Source: Neobacillus bataviensis LMG 21833 (GTDB taxonomy: Bacteria > Bacillota > Bacilli > Bacillales > Cytobacillaceae). From it: a stretch of 64,000 nucleotides of DNA. The translations under genes and the position numbers were made by a program. The stretch lies in contig NZ_AJLS01000057.1 in assembly GCF_000307875.1 (NCBI RefSeq), positions 26,357 to 90,356 on the forward strand, in the 5' to 3' direction. How positions within the stretch are numbered: the stretch's first letter is position 1; each line of letters starts with the position of its first letter. The notes under the pieces are model-generated. The model saw only the letters and a program-made list of their open reading frames with translations, searched no databases and was not told the origin of the DNA. Shown piece after piece: positions 60,296 to 64,000 of this stretch.

Positions 60296-60336
60296 AGTGC
60301 CAATTTCTATTAAAGAGAAGTTGGCACTATTTTTAT
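60296..60336 (+). terminator. Terminator after the zinc-finger gene
   Basis: AGTGCCAA and TTGGCACT with an inner TTTCT/AGAGAA stem, followed by ATTTTT. Confidence 0.85.
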
Positions 60337-60383
60337 TTTATATGGGATAAAAGTGGAGGTTTAGTCGAATATTCCATCTTAAA

Positions 60384-60520
60384 CTAAACATCCAGACCAA
60401 TGACTGGATTCATGATCAAATCTCCTCCTCTGAAAAACAACAATTGTCGGTATCCCCTAAGGCTTCTTGTAATGTCTACATAGGCAGGTTAGCTTAAGAA
60501 GGAATTTTCACATTTTTACT
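60384..60520 (-). mobile_element. 5' scrap of an IS110-type element
   Basis: On the minus strand MNPVIGLDV is the exact start of IS110-family transposases (normally followed by SKGES), with GAGGAGGAG before the ATG at 60413. The frame stops after nine residues. The upstream bases, about 60414-60520, would be the noncoding left part of the element, which in IS110 proper encodes the bridge RNA. The rest of the element is missing. Confidence 0.55.
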
Positions 60521-60626
60521 TGAATATATCTTAGCAAAAGACTATAGATGGACGGCTGTTTATGGCATTAGTTTTAATCTATACTGTTGGTAGGCTAAAC
60601 CACCCTATATCTCTGAATTTTTTCAA

Positions 60627-60851
60627 GTGGGAGATGAAGTATATCGTAAGGCAACTAAAACAGGACTTATTGAGGTGTTTTCACCTGAAGGAGTTCCTTT
60701 CCCTTATTCAAGTAAAGGTCAAGATTGTTTAATAAAATATATGGATTTATGTAGAATTTCCCAAAAGATGGGAGGGAATTTAAATAAAAAAATGTATTCT
60801 TCTAATGCTATTTTGTTTTCCCTTTTTCTTATCTGCTTGTTCCCAAGGTAA
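60627..60851 (+). CDS. Short open frame, perhaps the end of a lost gene
   Basis: The stretch VGDEVYRKATKTGLIEVFSP, EGVPFPYSS, DCLIKYMDLCRISQKMGG looks like natural protein, but no ribosome site precedes the GTG at 60627 and the frame ends in the next gene's signal peptide region. I think it is the tail of a truncated gene. Confidence 0.25.
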   Translation: MGDEVYRKATKTGLIEVFSPEGVPFPYSSKGQDCLIKYMDLCRISQKMGGNLNKKMYSSNAILFSLFLICLFPR

Positions 60852-61260
60852 AGAAGATACACAGGAATATTCAGGGATTATTGGTGATGGAAAAACTTTG
60901 GGTTATAAGTACACCGTTACAAAAGAACAAAATAAATTTTATTGGAAGGTTGGCTACAAAGGAGATATATCTATTATCGAAGAGAGATCTGCTAATGAAG
61001 ACGATTTAGTAAATTATATGAATGCTGTAAATGATAGTAAATTGGTATTAGCAAAACTAATTTTATCGATATCATACTTTTTAATTGTTATTATGACAAC
61101 GCTTATCCTTTATAAGAAAAATAGAAAAATGCTTAAAGATGGCGTTGTAACTATAACTATATTAGCAGGTATTGCAATATATATAGCCTTCAAAGCATCA
61201 TTTGATTTAAGTAGTTTATTACAAGATGCAAAATCATACTATTTGATACTAACTAATTAA
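60784..61260 (+). CDS. Lipoprotein with two membrane segments, possible ATA start
   Basis: The frame codes a clear lipoprotein signal: KKCILLMLFCFPFFLSAC with LSAC as lipobox, then a polar domain and two membrane spans near the C-terminus (LAKLILSISYFLIVIMTTLI and VVTITILAGIAIYIAF). The only codon well placed after GGAGGG (60771) is ATA at 60784; the next ATG, at 60805, would leave MLFCFPFFLSAC, a short signal without the positive charge. I infer an ATG-to-ATA change. The function is unknown. Confidence 0.6.
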   Translation: MKKCILLMLFCFPFFLSACSQGKEDTQEYSGIIGDGKTLGYKYTVTKEQNKFYWKVGYKGDISIIEERSANEDDLVNYMNAVNDSKLVLAKLILSISYFLIVIMTTLILYKKNRKMLKDGVVTITILAGIAIYIAFKASFDLSSLLQDAKSYYLILTN

Positions 61261-61587
61261 AGTAACGGGTGCTTTCGTATTATAAGGTCAGTTTACTTCA
61301 ATAGTGGTGAATTAATTGGCTAAGTCACCGTTCGGCCAACTTGGTTATAATTGATCATCCTTAAAAGTATCGATAAAGCCCTTGCACACTTGGGAAGATG
61401 ACATTTCCGATAACAGCGACCACTACGCTGTAATGATCGCAACACTTGAACATTCACAAACAATATTTGGCTCGAAGCAGGTGTTATTGAAATTTTTGTG
61501 TAGTAACCGTATTTTACAATTTCAAAAAATGGGTTTAGTAAAAATAAAAACTGTTTTGATTATCGGATTAAGATGGATGCCTTGTTG
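61261..61587. other. Intergenic stretch
   Basis: About 330 bases between converging genes. AACGGGTGCTTTCGT at 61265 is a word often seen in dispersed Bacillus repeats. I see no gene with a ribosome site and no clear terminator. Confidence 0.45.
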
Positions 61588-62052
61588 TTAAAAGTTTTGT
61601 TCGCTGCGTATTTTCTTGATTAATGCCCGGCAGCCCGTTGAAACAAGACGATAGGTTTCATCAAAATCACCTGTGAAAAATGGATCAGGGACATCTTTCC
61701 TGTATTTGGTCAGGTCGAGCAGCCTAATGATCTTTGGATGATTTGGCTTGCCGGTTATCCTATAAATATTTTTTATGTTGCTTTCGTCCATACCGATAAT
61801 ATAGTCGGACTTCCAAATGTCTTCTTTCTTTAGTTGGCGACCAACAAGCCCAGCAGAAGAGATATTGTATTTCTTTAGAATATCAAGAGTTCCCTCGTGC
61901 GGAGGGAAGCCGATTTGCCATGAACTGGTTGCAGCGGAATCAACTGCAATTTTGTTAGTCAAATTTTCCTTTTTGACTAAGTCGCGAAACAAAGCTTCAG
62001 CCATCGGTGAACGGCAAATATTCCCCAGACATACAAATAAAACGTGGATCAT
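61588..62052 (-). CDS. Low-molecular-weight protein tyrosine phosphatase, copy 2
   Basis: A 154-residue LMW phosphatase with P-loop VCLGNICRSPMAEALFRDLV and DVPDPFFTGDF. It is very like the protein at 45945-46409 along its full length. The two genes share orientation, length and much sequence, so they are recent paralogues. AAGGGG stands before the ATG. The active-site residues are intact in both. Confidence 0.95.
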   Translation of the reverse strand: MIHVLFVCLGNICRSPMAEALFRDLVKKENLTNKIAVDSAATSSWQIGFPPHEGTLDILKKYNISSAGLVGRQLKKEDIWKSDYIIGMDESNIKNIYRITGKPNHPKIIRLLDLTKYRKDVPDPFFTGDFDETYRLVSTGCRALIKKIRSEQNF

Positions 62053-62122
62053 GTACTTAACCCCTTTTAATTTATCTTATTTTTCTATTTAAACAGATTT
62101 ACAAAATATGGATTAGACAGAT

Positions 62123-62329
62123 GTGTTGTTTTTCACACCACCAGCGATTATTGGCGGGAACCCTGCAAAAGAAGTAAATAAGCGTTTTTCAGATGAGGAA
62201 ATTGCGAAGTTAAAAGAGATACGTTGGTTTGATTGGAAAAGAGAGTCTATTGAAGCAGCCACTCACTTACTAACTAGTTCTTCTATTGATGAGTTATATG
62301 AGTACTATTTACGAGAAATTAAGGAATGA
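62123..62329 (+). pseudogene. C-terminal fragment of a CatB-type acetyltransferase
   Basis: AIIGGNPAKEVNKRFSDEEI and IRWFDWKRESI are the end of hexapeptide-repeat (xenobiotic) acetyltransferases such as CatB/Vat. The hexapeptide coil and catalytic His are gone, so it is a truncated scrap of about 68 residues. Confidence 0.75.
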
Positions 62330-62343
62330 GATCCTATAAATAT

Positions 62344-62376
62344 AAAGCTAGGTAGAATATTCTGCCTAGCTTTTTA
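62344..62376 (+). terminator. Terminator after the acetyltransferase fragment
   Basis: AAAGCTAGG and CCTAGCTTT around a TAGAATATTCTG loop, followed by TTAC. Confidence 0.85.
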
Positions 62377-62537
62377 CTATTACGGTGATCATAAGATACT
62401 TACCAAGATATTCTGTTAGGTTCCAGTTGATTCGGATTTTGTGAAAAACGGTAGTATGTAACTCGTTTTTTGTTATTTGCTTGATGGGCATGGGGTTTAC
62501 CATCTTACAGAGTTTGAAGACAACTCGGACATCACTG

Positions 62538-62969
62538 TTACTGTGGTTGCTGACCATCGTACTGCTTTTTCTTCATTCTTGTGCCCAGTATGATGAGGGC
62601 GACATAGATTACGATGGCAAAAGAATCTATAAGCGTATCCGTAAGCCCCGATACGTCAAGCAATGCCGTTACACCAAGAATAACCATCAGTCGGACGATC
62701 AGGATCGCCGCGATCAACCATGCTGCAAACCGGATCTTTGATCGCTCGGTTTGGAATGACATGAGAATGAAAGCGATGCCGAAGATCAGATTTTCCGCCG
62801 TGATGATGTGCCAGACATACGTGAATACTGTCCGGGTACCCACGGATATCTCCTCAATGTTGAGCGTCGGTAGCACAGCAGATTGCCCGTTCCATGCGTG
62901 CGTGACGGCAAACAGCATCGCAAGGATGCCTGTAATCAGATAATAAAAATTCCTAACCTTGATGTTCAT
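62538..62969 (-). CDS. Four-span membrane protein
   Basis: A 143-residue protein with four hydrophobic segments (YYLITGILAMLFAVTHAW, NLIFGIAFILMSF, AAWLIAAILIVRLMVILGV, SFAIVIYVALIILG) and a basic, Gln-rich tail. The His in the first span and the layout recall small DoxX/DUF4345-like proteins, but I am not sure. AGAAGG lies before the ATG at 62969. The local GC content is higher than that of most neighbours, which may mean transfer. Confidence 0.65.
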   Translation of the reverse strand: MNIKVRNFYYLITGILAMLFAVTHAWNGQSAVLPTLNIEEISVGTRTVFTYVWHIITAENLIFGIAFILMSFQTERSKIRFAAWLIAAILIVRLMVILGVTALLDVSGLTDTLIDSFAIVIYVALIILGTRMKKKQYDGQQPQ

Positions 62970-63406
62970 CACAACCTTCTTTTGAAATTCCCGGTTCCTT
63001 CTTTTTCTTTTTTGTTTACCTCTTTATTTATTTTCAATATATTTTCTTAAAGTGATTTTATTCACTTTAAGAAAATAAAGAACGTTACTTTAAATAAAGT
63101 CGCTCATTTCCGTGACCTTGTCATTTTATGCCACAAACGGGGGCTATCCTACAACAAGGAAAAACGCTCTTTTTTAATTTATGGCCAGATTGTGGTGCAA
63201 CACAGTTATGGTATGATGCTACGATTAGGAAGATATTGTAAAGAAATGTACTAAAAGTAATGGGAGCTTTACTATTATAAGGAGTAAAGCCTTTTTCTTA
63301 TTCAAGTAACATAATAACTGTATGCTATAAAAACTAAGAATCTTATTATATAGGCAATGACATGAATGTATGCTTTTTTTCATACATTAATTTGAGAGGT
63401 GATGAA
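62970..63406. other. Intergenic stretch before cwlJ
   Basis: Contains AAGTGATTTTATTCACTTT, an imperfect palindrome near 63050-63070, and GCTTTACT/AGTAAAGCC with T-tail at 63267-63298, a terminator-like unit similar to 34912. The cwlJ ribosome site GAGAGGTGATG is at 63394. Confidence 0.5.
63267..63298 (+). terminator. Terminator-like unit
   Basis: GCTTTACT and AGTAAAGC around ATTATAAGG, followed by CTTTTTC. Confidence 0.65.
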
Positions 63407-63850
63407 ATGCCAAGAGTAAGGGCTAGAAGTCATGAAGTAGATGAAATGGCAAGAATGATGAGAGCAGAAGCAGAAGGCGAAGGAAAGCAAGGAATGTTAT
63501 ATGTTGGAAATGTTATAATAAATCGTGTTGTAGCACAATGCTTAGATTTCAAAGGTGTAACCACTGTTCATGATGCAATATTTCAAGTACAAGGAGGAAA
63601 TTTTTCTTTTGAAGCAGTGCAAAAAGGGAATGTATTTTATCAAAGATCAAGAACTTCTGAAAAAAGATTAGCACAACAAAATATAAATGGTTGGAGAGAT
63701 CATCCTGCGAAATTTGCTCTTTGGTATTTTAATCCAACGGCGCCAGGGTGTCCTCCTACATGGTACGATCAACCTCATACTGGTGCATTTAAAGAACATT
63801 GTTTTTATGAACCAAAACCTGGAACATGTGATAGTGTTTATAGAGGTTAA
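63407..63850 (+). CDS. cwlJ: CwlJ-type spore cortex hydrolase
   Basis: A 147-residue cell-wall hydrolase of the SleB/CwlJ family, which breaks down the spore cortex during germination. Marks are ARMMRAEAEGEGKQGMLYVG with the catalytic Glu, NVIINRV, FSFEAVQKGN and HPAKFALWYFNP. Length fits CwlJ (about 140), with no signal peptide or peptidoglycan-binding repeats, as expected for the coat-located enzyme. I start at 63407 after GAGAGGTGATG; an ATG at 63362 has no ribosome site. A partner gerQ gene is not in the window. Confidence 0.93.
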   Translation: MPRVRARSHEVDEMARMMRAEAEGEGKQGMLYVGNVIINRVVAQCLDFKGVTTVHDAIFQVQGGNFSFEAVQKGNVFYQRSRTSEKRLAQQNINGWRDHPAKFALWYFNPTAPGCPPTWYDQPHTGAFKEHCFYEPKPGTCDSVYRG

Positions 63851-63876
63851 GCTTACTCTTTGAGTAAGCTTTTTTA
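63849..63876 (+). terminator. Terminator of cwlJ
   Basis: AAGCTTACTC and GAGTAAGCTT form a 10-bp stem followed by TTTT. Confidence 0.9.
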
Positions 63877-64000
63877 CATAATTAGAATATCTACACAAAA
63901 TAAAATAAAACTTTCATTAATAGTTTTTTTCCAAGAAAGCAAGATTGTGAAATGTTGTACTTAAACTATCGGGTGCGATGCTTGTGCGAAATGTTTCTAA

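Noticed and set aside
61382..61591. Plus-strand open frame of 69 codons
   Set aside because: There is no ribosome site and no protein-like pattern, and it runs into the phosphatase gene.
1..64000. tRNA, rRNA and CRISPR arrays
   Set aside because: No cloverleaf genes, no rRNA signature and no regularly spaced direct repeats were found on reading through.

Overview
The window looks like chromosomal DNA of a spore-forming Bacillaceae (Bacillus, Neobacillus or Peribacillus type). Base composition is AT-rich, genes carry strong AGGAGG-like ribosome sites with ATG, GTG or TTG starts, and many genes end in short U-tailed hairpins. Spore-linked genes are present: a CwlJ-type cortex hydrolase, small YjcZ-type proteins, a YmaF-like protein and a GerPB-like protein. 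No rRNA, tRNA or CRISPR array was found.

Layout. (1) 1-13.4 kb is a defence island. It holds a cytosine-C5 DNA methyltransferase, a Vsr nuclease with a damaged start, a three-gene operon around a large GHKL (paraMORC/MutL-like) ATPase, the 3' scrap of a second methyltransferase gene, an HNH nuclease, an AIPR-like abortive-infection protein, a small controller-type HTH protein, and a second three-gene operon led by another GHKL ATPase. The parts resemble the MORC/MutL restriction neighbourhoods of Iyer et al. and the Mza (MutL-Z1-DUF-AIPR) system, but no Z1 helicase is visible and four companion proteins are unrecognised. (2) 13.5-23.3 kb is core metabolism: DUF4236 protein, gamma-glutamyltransferase, and a sigma-54-controlled unit of activator, ureohydrolase and NCS1 permease, then small spore-type genes. 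(3) 23.5-29.1 kb is a metallopeptidase gene split by a 4,255-bp cassette (23904-28158). The cassette has about 46-bp imperfect inverted ends and an exact 7-bp target duplication, and removing it restores the reading frame. It encodes no transposase. Its cargo is a Nudix hydrolase, a small protein, two overlapping genes for Gly/Ala-rich membrane-type proteins, and a possible three-hairpin RNA. (4) 29-64 kb is a mosaic of ordinary genes (AraC and MerR regulators, an etfBA pair, methyltransferase, SGNH hydrolase, aldo/keto reductase, MFS pumps, NfrA, NERD-helicase, DinB, DUF421, Rrf2 regulator with its NAD(P)-binding target gene, DHFR-like, CwlJ). Between them lie scars: a tnpB remnant, an IS110-type 5' scrap, decayed copies of a type I toxin locus, and several genes broken by one lesion.

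How the parts work together. The methyltransferase would mark self DNA, while the two GHKL ATPases, HNH and AIPR proteins are the likely interference arms, with the HTH protein delaying their expression. The sigma-54 activator probably senses a guanidino or nitrogen compound and switches on the ureohydrolase and permease. The Rrf2 and MerR genes each face their probable target across promoters with recognisable operators.

The most interesting signals are the transposase-less cassette with its unknown two-protein cargo, and the three-gene GHKL ATPase operon at 9785-13326. All family calls are from motifs and memory; no database search was run.
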